Below, one piece after another: positions 21,510 to 32,764 of a stretch of 64,000 nucleotides of DNA. The position numbers and the translations under genes were made by a program. Every line of letters begins with the position of its first letter. Positions within the stretch are counted from its first letter, which is position 1. Origin of the DNA: Cristatella mucedo. Its lineage: Eukaryota > Bryozoa > Phylactolaemata > Cristatellidae. A model generated the notes under the pieces. The model saw nothing but the letters and a program-made list of their open reading frames with translations. It had not been told where the DNA came from and ran no database searches. Location: the NCBI GenBank assembly GCA_009760855.2, contig WPIO01000138.1:432001-496000 (forward strand), in the 5' to 3' direction.

Positions 21510-21690
21510 ATATGCCAAGAGAAATATTGGCAAGAAAAAATATAAAAATATTGCCAAAAGAAGATTCGTGCCAAGAGAAATCTTGCCAAAATATTGCAAA
21601 TATTGCAAAAAAAAATATTGCCAAGAAAAAAATAGAAAAATACGGCAAAAAATATATGCCTAAAAAAATTGCCAAAAAGAGTGTTTTTAA
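21510..21690. repeat. degenerate A-rich tandem repeat
   Basis: Repeated ATATTGCCAAGA-like units of irregular spacing, read about eight times. The Lys/Ile-rich open frames across it look like products of the repeat, not a gene. Confidence 0.65.
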
Positions 21691-22379
21691 CTATGATAAA
21701 TACGTCAGCTGATGGTGCCCTGTCCTGGAGGGGTGAATCGTGCTACCCGAGCCTACCGGTTCAGGAACAGGGACTGTAGAGCTTCCCAGCCGGTAAGAGC
21801 ATGGGAGATGCAGTGCTTACTTGAAGCCGTACTGGTTGATAGCAGTATTCGCTTGGTCCTTGTGATTTATCCTTTGTGTGGCGATGCGTGTGAAAATGAG
21901 CATGTTATCACAAACCATAATTACATGCTTTCATTACAGCATATACAAAGGACCTTGAAAGATTTTTTGTTATTCAAGTCCTCTAGTCCTAACGATGCAT
22001 TATTTATGATACTATTGTATACTAAACGAGTCAAGCAAAGCCCTTACCCTTCAGGAGTCTAATGAGGATCCACCAGGTTGCAATTTGTAATAGATTACAT
22101 TTGTTAGTGACAGTGAGCTGACGCTTAGCATTGACAGAGAATAGATAATGCTTATCCAGGAATTTCTCCATTTCGAAGGATCTTCTTTCTATTTAGGTCA
22201 ACTTGGTGAACCCCTTGCTATTGGAGATAGTTCGGTGGTCTACATGAGGATTTCAACACACTGAGTGCGATACCTTGATTTTCGCCCTGTCGCACGCCAA
22301 CTGATTTGGTTCGCTTATGACCAAGCTTGGTTACTTAAATCTGCCCGTCGAAAGATCAAAGGAAGTAGACATAAGCCGC

Positions 22380-22915
22380 CTCATAATTCTGGTGACCGAC
22401 CTGCACTGACTACCAGTCAAGCCATGCATCGAGCTCAAGGTTCTCTCACTCACTTTTAGGTCTTTTATTCTTTGGCTCCAGCCTGCCTATCAGATCAACT
22501 CATCTGCCAAGCTAAGCATCATCCAGTCCGCTCATCAAAATCTCATTGTTTACTTATACTTCATACGAACCTCAAATCTTATGAAAACCACACCCTTAGT
22601 TTCCATTCTCCTAAAGCCTAAATCCCATTCCCAACAGGCGTCGCGAGATCTACTGACTTGATCACATTTAAAAAAGCTTAACGCATTTATATATCACGGC
22701 ATCTTGCGGGTCCATGTGATTTGTTCTTTATATGATTTCACATGATGACACTGTGCAGGTCGCATCTAACCATGTCATGCACGATGTTGCTAAGCATGAT
22801 GCGACCAACTATTCGGTCGGGCTTCCTTTGAAGCTGATATAAGCTGCCTAAAAAGAGATTGACTCCTCTAAGCTAATCAAGACGAGTGTGTTATTAATAT
22901 CACTATTATAAATTG
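22380..22915 (+). mobile_element. decayed LINE-A 3' fragment
   Basis: Matches the C-terminal coding region (GACCTGCACTG, then CACTCACTTTTAGGTC) and a degraded stem-loop and tail near 22850-22915. Confidence 0.7.
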
Positions 22916-22929
22916 GGTTAATTTTCTCT

Positions 22930-23320
22930 TGCCATGTAATGTAATGTAATGCATCTCCGTCTGTAACTCCACAAATTCATAAAGACTATGTGGGTGTTAC
23001 GCAGGAGAGTTTTGTATAGCGCACTCACAGCCTAAGTGGCTTTCGGTATGCATTCGGTAGCCAACAGACTTCGTCTCACGCAACAAAGAGAAAGTGGGAA
23101 GCATAGCAGAGTCAGGAGAGCAGTTGAGGTAGTGAGTAGCATAGAAGTAGCAGCTCAGGACCGCTGAAAAGGATGTGCCATAGTCGGCAGTAGGAGAGTA
23201 GTTGTCATTGCGTAAGAATGGTGGCAGCGAGTTCCACAGTCTAGGACCTGCAGAGCTAAAGCTTCTGTCGCCTACTGTCTTTAAGCGATGAATAGTAGCT
23301 TGATGGTTGACTGCGTTGGG
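22930..23320 (-). mobile_element. LINE-B 3' fragment
   Basis: Reverse complement of the LINE-B C-terminal coding region seen at 32095-32764 (TCCACAGTCTAGGACCTGC, CTTCTGTCGCC). Its (ATGTA)-like tail meets the LINE-A tail at about 22920. Confidence 0.75.
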
Positions 23321-23374
23321 AAAGTCTAACAGTCAGCAAATGGTCAGCTCAGGGATATCCTTGGTGTTTTTTCA

Positions 23375-23760
23375 CGTAATAACAATAATAATAATAATAA
23401 TACAATTGCCAAAGCGCCCTCAAAGAACTCAATCTTTTTCTAGGCGCTTTACATTTGCTGCAAAGGTAGTACGATCAAATGGTGAGTGGTGTCATGCTTG
23501 ATGAACGACATGGATAACATGATTAATGGTGACATGCTCAGGGTTAGCATGCAAGTATGGTAAGCAGCTGCATGCACCAGCTTCAGCAAGTATAAGCCCA
23601 CAGGGGACGAGTCATAGCTACCCACTAAATGCTATAATGCATACTTTCTTTTTTAATTCCTCTTTAAATGTGGTCGAGTCAGGGGATGTCGTCACGCATC
23701 GGGAGTGAGTTCCAGGCTTTGGCAGCAGATGAACTAAATGCACATACACTAAAGAATGTC
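23375..23760 (-). mobile_element. LINE-A 3' fragment
   Basis: (AAT)n, then the family stem-loop in reverse orientation (GCGCCCTC ... GGCGCTTTAC), and coding remnant up to GAGTTCCAGGCTTTGG. Confidence 0.8.
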
Positions 23761-24737
23761 TTTCTAAATATTACGTTGCTGCTAAAACCTAAAGGGTGTC
23801 AATGACTAACAGCATATGATTCTGTGGCAAGCACTTCTGCATTGGATCATGGAGATGCTTGGCACCTCCTGTTAATGGTAGTCATCGTGTTCTAATTATT
23901 GCTGATTTCAGATGTGTTATGCACCAGAGATAAATCCATTAGATTTGCTTTGTATATAGCTAAGTAAAGTGCTGGCAGCCTCAACGTCGGCGTTAGTAAA
24001 GTTTGAAAAATTCCCCACGTCACTGCTTAATATCATGACGGCATTCAGTGATATCAGTGCGGACGGTCGGCAACAAACATTGCAAAAAGGCATTTACATG
24101 TTGGCGCTGTGCAGGTCACCTCTAACAATGATATTCTTAATGACATTGTGGATGCTAGCACCCATCATTTATCCACTCTTTAGTTACAGCGTACCTGAAC
24201 GGCATAGAAAGAGCACTTTATTAGAGAGTACTAATTGAAAATATTCCGTTTATTTTGAACAATCTTCGCTTATAATATGAGTTAAATTCCGACTTTATGG
24301 AGAAGCCGAGAACTTAAACCTGTACCTTATATGGTTAAGTAGGGCCTTTGTCTTTCGTTTCGGTAAAGCTCAGCCTTTAGACGAAGGATTATGTGGCGAT
24401 TGCAGTGTCTATATGCTGCAGTAGCTAGAATGTGACAAAGCTTGATAGTTCTATTACTTTATGAGTAGACTTAGCGGCCAGAAATGTAAAGTGTACTCAT
24501 TTAGGATGTAGGCTGTGTACCGACTGATTCGAAGCGATGCTTGGTTCACTTGTAGCAGGTTCGCTGGTCCAGAGCGTAATATTGCCCTCTGTTTCCATGT
24601 AACAGATCGCTCTACACTTACGATATCGACTTTCCACTAGCTTCCCGACGTTCTAGAGTGCCCCGCCCCCTACCACCTTCTTTACATTAGAGACTCCTAC
24701 CACCATCCCCTGCTACCATCTGAGAAACTGCACAATT
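23761..24737. other. spacer, no gene seen
   Basis: A faint LINE-A-like tail may lie at 24090-24240. Otherwise I see nothing. Confidence 0.4.
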
Positions 24738-24905
24738 CGCTTTTACAAAGGAGCCACTCTTTCCTAGTCACACAGTGTCAGTCAAGCCGTCCGAAAGGAT
24801 CACAACCGATAGTTTGTGTTTACGTTTCTGGCCTTGCTTTTACATCTATAGCCGCTACAGTGCTTCAGTGACGGGGTCGTAATAGCTACACTCATCGACT
24901 AAACG
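24738..24905 (+). repeat. dispersed repeat, copy 1
   Basis: About 165 bases similar by eye to 36700-36860, for example AGCCACT, CACAACCGATA, CTTTTAC/TGTC and GCTTCAGT in the same order. Not assigned to a known class. Confidence 0.6.
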
Positions 24906-25140
24906 TCCGCTGAGCTGCACTATGCTCTCCTCAGCTCCGCTCAGAGCTGCTCAGCTTCTTTCAGCTCCGCTCAGCTCTGCTCTCATTTCATCACCTATGC
25001 TAAGCTCTACTGTTCCCTCCTAAGCTTTGCTCACCTTTGGCATTTTCTCCTCTAGCCATCTTTGCTCAAATATGCTCAGCACTCCACTCCTCTACTCTGG
25101 TCAGCTGTGCTCTGGCCTGCTCAGCTCTAGAGAGTGATCT
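24906..25140. repeat. degenerate GCTCAGCTC repeat
   Basis: About a dozen irregular copies of a GCTCAGCTCC/T-like decamer. Confidence 0.65.
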
Positions 25141-25309
25141 GCTCTTGCCTCTGATCAGCTTCGGTCTCCTCTGCTCTACTTTCCTTTTCCCAGCTAGGCT
25201 CTCTCAAATTATCCTGCCGTTTATTTTTTCCGATCTTCTACTCTCGTCTGTTGTTTATTTTCCTTCTACTCTCGTCCCTCATTCTGGGCCGTTCACTTCT
25301 CGGCTCTTA

Positions 25310-25349
25310 CGTTTACTCTCTCTCTCTCTCTCTCTCTCTCCCCCTCTCT

Positions 25350-25430
<81 letters not shown>
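25310..25430. repeat. (TC)n microsatellite
   Basis: About 115 bases of TC with a few C-rich and A interruptions. The Ser/Leu open frames are artefacts. Confidence 0.95.
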
Positions 25431-25964
25431 CCATCTTTAAAAGAATTTGGTGGACAAATGAGGTCCCTATGTTAAAGGCGTGGCACTAGCCCTTCGTGGC
25501 TTAGGTGTCTCAATTGCTCATAAAAGCCTTGTTTTCACCGTCACGGAAATTCCGGGAATGGCGATATTCAAATGTATTAAACTGTCGTATCTTTGGCTTG
25601 CATTACTGGAAAGTGTGTATGCGTATCAGGGCAATGTTTAATTCAGCCCTCCATTTTATATGGGGTTTCGCGTAAGCATTTTGAGTATTGCCTGTATCTA
25701 AGCTCAAGCGGTTTCGCAATTTCATCCTTTCACAAATCGGCATCCAATTCAACGATGCGGGTGCTGTCTAGCGAAGCAGCTGGATACTCACCACCAGCTT
25801 CTCTTTGCTTCAAAGGCTGGTATTCTAGCGGCATGGAAGCTGAGCTCGGGGAAGACCAAGGACGATGTGCCGATGGTACAAAACCACTGGTAAACACCCT
25901 ACACCACTGCATCATGGACACCGAGACAGCGAGGCGATTGGCACCACTTAATGACAGCAATAAT
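25431..25964. other. spacer, no gene seen
   Basis: A 128-codon open frame at 25593-25979 overlaps the following LINE tail and has no recognisable domain. Confidence 0.4.
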
Positions 25965-27415
25965 CATAATAATATATAATATGGCATTTGATATAGCCCC
26001 CATTGAGACCTCAAACTTTTTTAGGCACTTTATATTGCTGCAAAGGATGCACGATGAAATGCTTAGTGGTAGCACGCTCAGTAGACAACAGAAATATCAA
26101 GGTTAGGGGTGACATGCACAGGATCAGCATGCAAGTTTGGTTAGTGGTAGCATGCACAGTTTCATCACTCAAAAGGAAATTAAAGACGATTCACGTGGAC
26201 CCACTAAATGCTGTTAAAATAGATGCGTTTTTAGTTGCCTTTTAAAAGTGGACAAGTCAGGAGATATCGTGACGCAAGTCGGAAGTGAGTTCCAGGCTTT
26301 GAGAGCGCACGAGCTGAAGGCACGGACTCCAGAGGATTTGATTTTTGTATGAGGTGTGGGAAAACAGTTAGATTCCTAAAATCTGGTGGTACGATGCTTA
26401 GCTAGGTTTGAGAGTATATCTGACAGGTGGCTGGAGCCAAAGAATGAAATTACATAAAAGTGAGTGACAAAACCGTGAAGTCGATGCGTCGCTTGACTGG
26501 GAGCCAGTGCACGTCGGTGAGAAGTGGTGTGATGTGGCAACTGCAACGCCCACGACAGACAAGTCTAGCTGCAAAGGTTTGCACAAGCAGTAAGCCCCTG
26601 AATGCATACGCATCTAGACCAGCAAACAGTGAGTTAGGGAAGGCAAGACGGAATATCACAAACTGTCGACCAATTTAGATTAGGTATTCCTGCCTAAGCG
26701 AACCCGAATTTCAGCAATACTATGTAGCTGAAAGTAGGTAGACTTGACTGTGAAGCTGATGCGGTCGTCTAATGAAAGGTCACTTTGGATCGCGATACCT
26801 AGATTTCGTACAGATTCAACAGGAGATATTCTGACAGCCGAGTAATGAGCGTTAGCCTTTCCAATTTCCGAATGACACTTGGTTCGTCCATAATTAGTAA
26901 GTTGATTTTATCATCATTTAATTTAAAGAAGTTTGCTGCCGTCCATGTGCGGATTTTATCAATACTCGCAGCAAGGGAGTTGAGAAAAGTTTACGTGCTG
27001 GAAGGATGAGAGGGGTCCACGCTAACGTACTACTGGGTGTCATCTGCATAGAAGTGAAAGCCTAGAGTTTGCTTGGAAATCACATCGGCAAGAGGGAGAC
27101 TATGAACGGTGAAAAGAATGGGACCAAGCACAGATCTCTGATGTACGCCATATTTCAGAGGTTCATCGGATGATCTTTGTCCATTTACATCAATACTCTG
27201 GATTCTTCCACTGAGATGGTACATGAACTAGTGCAATGCAGTGTCAGTGATGTCCTGGCGAGACGAGAGACCCTCTAAAAGGGCTTAGTGATCGATTGTA
27301 TCGAAATCTGCCGAAAAATCAAGCAAGACAAGCGGAGATACTTGACCTAAGTCCAACAAACGGTTGCACTTGGAAATCGAAAGCTAAGAGTTGGAGTTTC
27401 GCTGGAATATCAATC
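25965..27415 (-). mobile_element. LINE-A fragment with reverse transcriptase remnants
   Basis: Minus-strand LINE-A from its (AAT)n end to the reverse transcriptase. The translated minus strand shows LPLADVI and FHFYADDTQ, with the catalytic YADD intact in a short open piece, plus C-terminal parts (LLVQTFAARLVCR). It has many frameshifts and stops. Confidence 0.82.
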
Positions 27416-27984
27416 ACCTAGAAGACTTGCAGACTGTCATTCGATGAGTGGCTTTGGCGATAACTGATTGTCGGTACATATGTACGAGTTTTGTGTACGG
27501 ATACGTCTAGGGTGTTATAAACTGCAGTACAGTATTTATAGACCACGTGGTAGCTGTGTGAATATGGATGTACGTGTATATGTACAAATATATCTACACA
27601 TATAAACATATGCATGTACAAGTATATATTAAATCGTGAACAATACTTGGTAAATTGAGATTTTTACGTGATTGATCAAGTTTATAAGTTCTTATGCAGG
27701 GGCAAATGATAGCTTAGGCTGCACGTGGGAACATCACTGTCAGTAATTCTACGATATCACGACTTTGTAGAATCTAAATTAAATACCTTAGCCGTACGTT
27801 ACGTATGAGGTAGTGTGACCCAAAGTGAAGAAATGAGAAGCTGAGTGACTTTGGAGGATTGGTACGATCTTAAGGAAGCAGCGATAAACATCTTGTTGAA
27901 TTAATCACATTATACCGCGAATTAACAAATATCGCATTGCTGTTTTAAAACTGCAACGTGGTTTACACAACATTGATTCAACGG
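27416..27984. other. spacer, no gene seen
   Basis: AT-rich non-coding sequence between a LINE and unit 3. Confidence 0.45.
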
Positions 27985-28230
27985 AGAGTTACATTTTCAG
28001 CTAGTCGGCCGTCGCACTGAGGCCAAGCTTGCTTTGACACCAATATACATTCGAAGGTAAATTCGCCAGGCGTCGATCGCCAAACCGTCGCGGTCGATCG
28101 TACGTGGAGTATGACTCATAGGGAGCCATGCGTTACCTCTCTCGCATCCTCACCCGCATACATTCTTACACGCTTCGATGGCGTGAGGGAGACGCTCGAC
28201 CTCATTGGTCAGCCATCGGGTTTGTGGGCA

Positions 28231-28298
28231 TATAAACAAGTCCGCACCTGCAGCAGGCAGAAAAGCACGGAGAAGATTCTTGCAGCAAATACATTCAC
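28231..28298 (+). promoter_or_regulatory. TATA box and non-coding first exon, peptide gene copy 3
   Basis: TATAAA at 28231-28236, then the conserved CACCTGCAGCAGG and AGCACGG motifs. The leader exon ends at CAC|GTATGT (donor 28299). The acceptor TTTCCTTTACAG ends at 28687, seven bases before the ATG. Confidence 0.68.
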
Positions 28299-28694
28299 GT
28301 ATGTCGTTTGTAGTTTCTGCTCCGAGGCGTATCGGCTGGTGATTAGCGTTCATTCCTTTAATTTGACTGAGAGATTCTTAGCCCTGGTCGCTAGCAGGCA
28401 CACTATAGGTCCGAAACCCACCTGGAAGCCAAAGGCACTCACGTGCTGTTTAGCTTCCCCCACCCGGCTTCTGAGTTTCACGAAACACCTCACGGTGGAG
28501 AAGGCCTGCAAGCTATTTGAGAGCTTTGGAAGCTTTGCACACGGCACGAATGGATGCTCAACTTCCACGTTGCCCTTCATTTGATGCATTAGTTGTCGCT
28601 GGCATTTCGCCTCAGCGCTAGGGTCTGCATGAAAAAGTCACTCGCGCTCTGGTATATACTTCGCTGCTCACATGATTTCCTTTACAGGTGAACC

Positions 28695-29290
28695 ATGAAC
28701 TTCCTGTACGTTACTATAGCACTCGCTGTTCTGATGGGAAAAGTGGCTCCTGAGGTAGGATTGCCAAGCAGTTGCAGCAGACCAGTCGTGCAAAAGATTC
28801 TTTTCCATACTTAATGCTCGTGTTAATAGCATCCTCCGACATGTAAAGCCGTCGCTTTCTCTTCATCACAGGCAGCTCAGAACGACGATGAGATTAGCCG
28901 CGAGATTGAGGCTGAACTGGGCAAGATATTCCTTGGTAAGTTTTCGCTCGCACCAGAGACCAGCGAGCTCCGAATGCCGCTGCTGCTGACACTCGAACAG
29001 TAGCTACTATCCGAGCCTTCAGGCTTCAACTCGAGCTGCAGCTGCGTTTTCGCACGCGAGATCTTTTGCTTTGACTTGCATTTACTGATTCCTCGACGCA
29101 TCCTTCGGTCCTTTCAGATGATAAGGCAGAGAAGCGGTTCATCGGTTTGATAGTCGGATTATTGAGACCTGTGCTATCCATCGGGGCTAAAGCGCTGGCG
29201 AAAACAGTGCTTAAAAACGTAGTCAAGGCCGGGGCCAAAGCAGCTGCAAAGCAAGCAGTTAAATGTGCGGTCGGTGTGGAAGACTGCTGA
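28695..29290 (+). CDS. secreted cationic peptide precursor, copy 3 (antimicrobial-peptide-like)
   Basis: Three coding exons: 28695-28754, 28872-28935 and 29118-29290. The donors are GTAGGA and GTAAGT, the acceptors CACAG and TTTCAG, and the phases (0, then 1) match copy 1. The protein is 98 residues. The signal peptide (1-20) differs from copy 1 at three conservative positions. The acidic propiece (21-48) ends in Glu-Lys-Arg. The predicted mature peptide (49-98) has one Arg and seven Lys spaced along an Ala/Val/Leu-rich segment, then Cys91 and Cys98 (CX6C) and the stop. All splice sites and the poly(A) signal are intact, so this and copy 1 are the best candidates for expressed genes. An antimicrobial or cytolytic role is inferred from layout and charge only. 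Confidence 0.85.
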
Positions 29291-29344
29291 CGAAGAAATT
29301 AGCATGGGCACTTGTCGCTCGCTGCGTCATGTTGTAATTCAAAC

Positions 29345-29350
29345 AATAAA
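29345..29350 (+). terminator. poly(A) signal, peptide gene copy 3
   Basis: AATAAA 55 bases after the stop, same context (AATAAAGTTTGC) as copy 1. Confidence 0.75.
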
Positions 29351-29600
29351 GTTTGCATACATATCCGAAAAGTGTTTCAGCAAATAGCTGTAAGCAGACT
29401 GTCGGCGAAAATGTCCCATTGTTGTGCAATCGTAATTATGCTCTGCTTGACTGTGTAGATTTCGCTTCAGCCGTTAGCATTTATTGAAAAGAAGTGGTTC
29501 CCGCTTTGAGATTGTCAATTTCTGGTAGTTATACCAATCGCTACGACGTTCCCCAGAGTTGTGAGTAGCACTGGAGTAGTCTCCAAGCATCAGCAGGGAG

Positions 29601-31040
29601 AAAGAAATCGCAGAGTAGTAGTCTATATCTACAATTTGATGAGCGATGCTTCAAATCTTCACAAAAACGCAAACCTAAGCAGCTGTCAAGGTTGCAAACG
29701 TCTCTGAAGCTCGCATGAATCAGCTGCGACTGAAGCAGCGCTAGGTAGAAATATTTCTAAATATATTTAATGAACTGAAATCGATTACTGCGACTCATGC
29801 GGCTTGGTTTCGAAATTTTTCCGTAAGTCTCAATACTTCCTAGCCTGCTGATGTACGTCACGATATCACGATCCAATCATCAAGATTTGCATGCCTGTAT
29901 ATTCGTCTGCAGCAATGTAGATCGCTCGTGATCTTGAGCAGCAAAGAAGAAAGTATTAAGACACATCTATCGGAAAAGAGCGTGAAAGTGCCGCCAATAG
30001 GAGACCAGCAAGTATTGCCGCTTTGCTAACGCTGAAGTATTTCCAGAAAAACAAACATTTCGCGGAGCAATGGTATATATAGCAAATAACTCGTCACTCA
30101 AAGTGACATCTAGTTTATTCATTCGATAGTAGTGCAGTGTTTCGCAGTTGGAGTTTTATGTAGGCATGCACTCTGGCATACTTATAGTAATTTGTAGGAG
30201 TTTAAAGTAGCACGGAAGTACTAAATTTGTTTTAAGCCCTTCACATACGTTGGAAGATGGACTATACTTTGGCTTCTGATCAAAAATGTTGTACAGCACC
30301 TAGGTACACAAACGAAACCTCACGCATACGAAGCAAATGCTATGAGTAGCATGACGGTTGTAGCTAACTCAATTCTTTGTTCAAGGTATGTTCAGAGTTT
30401 AGTAGAGAGTGAGTTACATTCGTGTTTAGCATACGCACTGAAAACGCAGTCTCAAAGAGATCTAATCAGAATGGGGCAAAGCTTGGCAATATAAGTCCCG
30501 AGAACTGGTGTTGCATATTCAGGCCTGACTAAAGTTAATTATAAACGGATTAGCTGGGGCAAGATATCGCATGAATCTAAGGCAGAACCATACAGCCATG
30601 AAGTCAATAGGTTACTTGATAAAGAGGCAATGCAGGTTTTCGAAGTTTTAAGTGTGGTTGCAAGTGATGTCATCTAGTGAAAGGTCAATTTTTAAAAGGT
30701 GACATGCTCTGTGCGCAATTGACAGTGGAGAAATTCTGGCCAAGCATCTTTCGAGGCTTAGGCATTTCCACAAATGTGTTATTTTAGGTTTGCACCTTGC
30801 CTCGTTACCTGCTGGAGTTATGGCTGCTGCATGCAGTCCAGAAAATAGTAAGTGCTCTCTCTAGGCATGCATGAGCGGCAGGAGATCCTTTGCCTAATGA
30901 AACAACATTTGGCTCTCATTTTGCATATTATAGCTAAGACCGCAAAGCAGGCTGTCAGATAGGCCTACGACGGGTCACATTGTAATCCCATTTTTGCAAT
31001 CGAACTTTCACACTTAGCGGAAGGCTCAATGATACGTGTA
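29601..31040. other. spacer, no gene seen
   Basis: Non-coding. A faint minus-strand LINE-A-like stretch may lie at 30580-30800 (GTCATCTAGTGAAAGGTCA). Nothing else recognised. Confidence 0.45.
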
Positions 31041-31460
31041 TAATAATAATAATAATAATAATATTGCACTTGATAAAGCGCCCTCAGAGAACTTAATCTC
31101 TTTCTAGGCGCTTTACATTTGCTGCAAAGTGATACGCAATAGAATAGTAAGTAAAATCATGCTTGAAAAACAAACAAAATGAATAACATGGTTAGGGGTT
31201 ACATGCACTGGGTCAGCATGCAAATGTGGTTAGTGGCAGCATGAACAGTGTCAGCACGCATAAGCACATCGAGGACGAATCACAAGGACCCACTAAATGC
31301 TGTCCTAAATAGGTATGTTTTTAAGTTTCTTTTAAATGTGGTCAGGTCAGGGGATGTTCTGATGCAGGTCGGGAGGGAGTTCCAGGCTGTGGGAGCAAAC
31401 GAGCTAAATGCACGGTCTCCAAAGGATTTAAGGTGTATGCTTTTGAATACATGCTAAGGA
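31041..31460 (-). mobile_element. LINE-A 3' fragment
   Basis: (AAT)n, then the stem-loop (GCGCCCTCAGAGAAC ... GGCGCTTTAC), and C-terminal coding remnant up to CGGTCTCCAAAGG. Confidence 0.85.
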
Positions 31461-32094
31461 AATATCCGACAGGTCATTAAGTTGGCGAATTTCCTCTATC
31501 ACGGGTATTTTTACAGTGCTTGGACAGTTTGGACAGGGATTGAATTCTCTTATGACGATTTAGAAAACCTAGAAACTCTTATATTGACGAGGAATGCTGG
31601 AAGCGAGCCTGTCAGAGCTCTCTTGGCCGAGCTAAGGCTAACTCACGGACTTAATGACCTTCAAACAGAAAATATTTTTGCGTGGCCTAAGATGTTGTTT
31701 TTAACAAATTTAATCCTGAAATTGTCTATAAAAAACGAAGCTATCCTCAAATCCTCAACAAAATTGGCTATTTGAAGATCAGCTTTGTACCGCTCAGGGA
31801 AATTTGTAAGCAAACGTCACTCGGTATAGCTCAAGGGGCATTACTTCAATTTAGAGGGAACTTGGTGACAACAATCTGAAAATTCTAGGGAATTTACTTT
31901 AGCTAATATCGCGGAGCGTTTTACGTCTGAACAAGTTTGATTGGTGCTAAATTGGAGACGACAGCTAAATATCATGAGGTACAGAGTTCATTTGTGAGAA
32001 TACTTGGAAAGAGGGGAAGATAAAAGCTAGTAATTTTTATAAAAAACGAATCAATTAATTAAGATTCACTGGAATTCCCATTTCAGAGGAATAC
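31461..32094. other. spacer, no gene seen
   Basis: A 97-codon open frame at 31482-31775 begins only with TTG and has no recognised domain. Confidence 0.4.
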
Positions 32095-32764
32095 CCACGT
32101 AGTCCTTGAAAGGGCCGTGGCTTTCGTTTGACTATTGTAATTCCCTTATGGCTGGGCTGCCTAAGAAAGCTATTAGGCCACTGCAGCGGACTATGAACAT
32201 GGCTGCAAGGCTAGTCTTCAAGTCCCAGAGGTTTGAGCACATGTCTCCTTTGCTGAAAGAGCTAGGATGGTTGCCCGTTGAGCAACGGATACAGAGCAAA
32301 GTTCTTACGCTGACCCACAAGGCCTGCCACGGCTTGGTTCCTTCGTACCTAGCTGCATTGCTGCATCAGTTTCAGCCCGTTCGCGCCCTCAGGTCCTGTG
32401 TGGACAATAAATTAGCTGTCGCATTCCTCCACTTAAAGACCGTTGGCGACAGAAGCTTTAGCACTGCAGGTCCTAGACTGTGGAACTCGCTTCCAAAATT
32501 CTTACGCAATGACAACTACTCTCCTACTGCCGACTATGGCACATCTTTTTCAGCGGTCTTGAGCTGCTGCTTCTATGCTACTCACTACCTCAACTGCTCT
32601 CCTGACCCTGCTATGCTTCCCACTTTCTCTTTGTTGCGTGAGACGAAGTCTGTTGGCTACCGAATGCGTACCGAAAGCCGCTTAGGCTGTGAGTGCGCTA
32701 TACAAAACTCACTTGCGTAACACCCACATGGTCTGTATGACTTTGTGGAGTTACAGACGGAGAT
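32095..32764 (+). mobile_element. LINE-B 3' fragment with open C-terminal frame
   Basis: The open frame 32106-32720 (204 codons) encodes the C-terminal region of a CR1/L2-like LINE ([50 protein letters not shown]). It is clearly related to, but different from, LINE-A. The 3' end reads TTTGTGGAGTTACAGACGGAG, then runs into an AAT-rich tail shared with the next, opposing element. Confidence 0.83.

Larger units (their letters stand above)
27985..29600 (+). repeat. dispersed third copy of the peptide-gene unit
   Basis: Homologous to about 830-2370 of unit 1: the TACGTGGA...TATGACTC upstream block, promoter, exons, introns and first part of the 3' flank. It lies about 10 kb beyond unit 2, same strand, separated by repeats. 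Confidence 0.75.

Noticed and set aside
28111-28584. 157-codon open frame overlapping the copy-3 promoter
   Set aside because: It runs through the TATA box and leader intron of the peptide gene and is not conserved in the homologous region of unit 1.
31482-31775. 97-codon open frame
   Set aside because: It starts only with TTG, has no recognised domain, and lies between LINE fragments.
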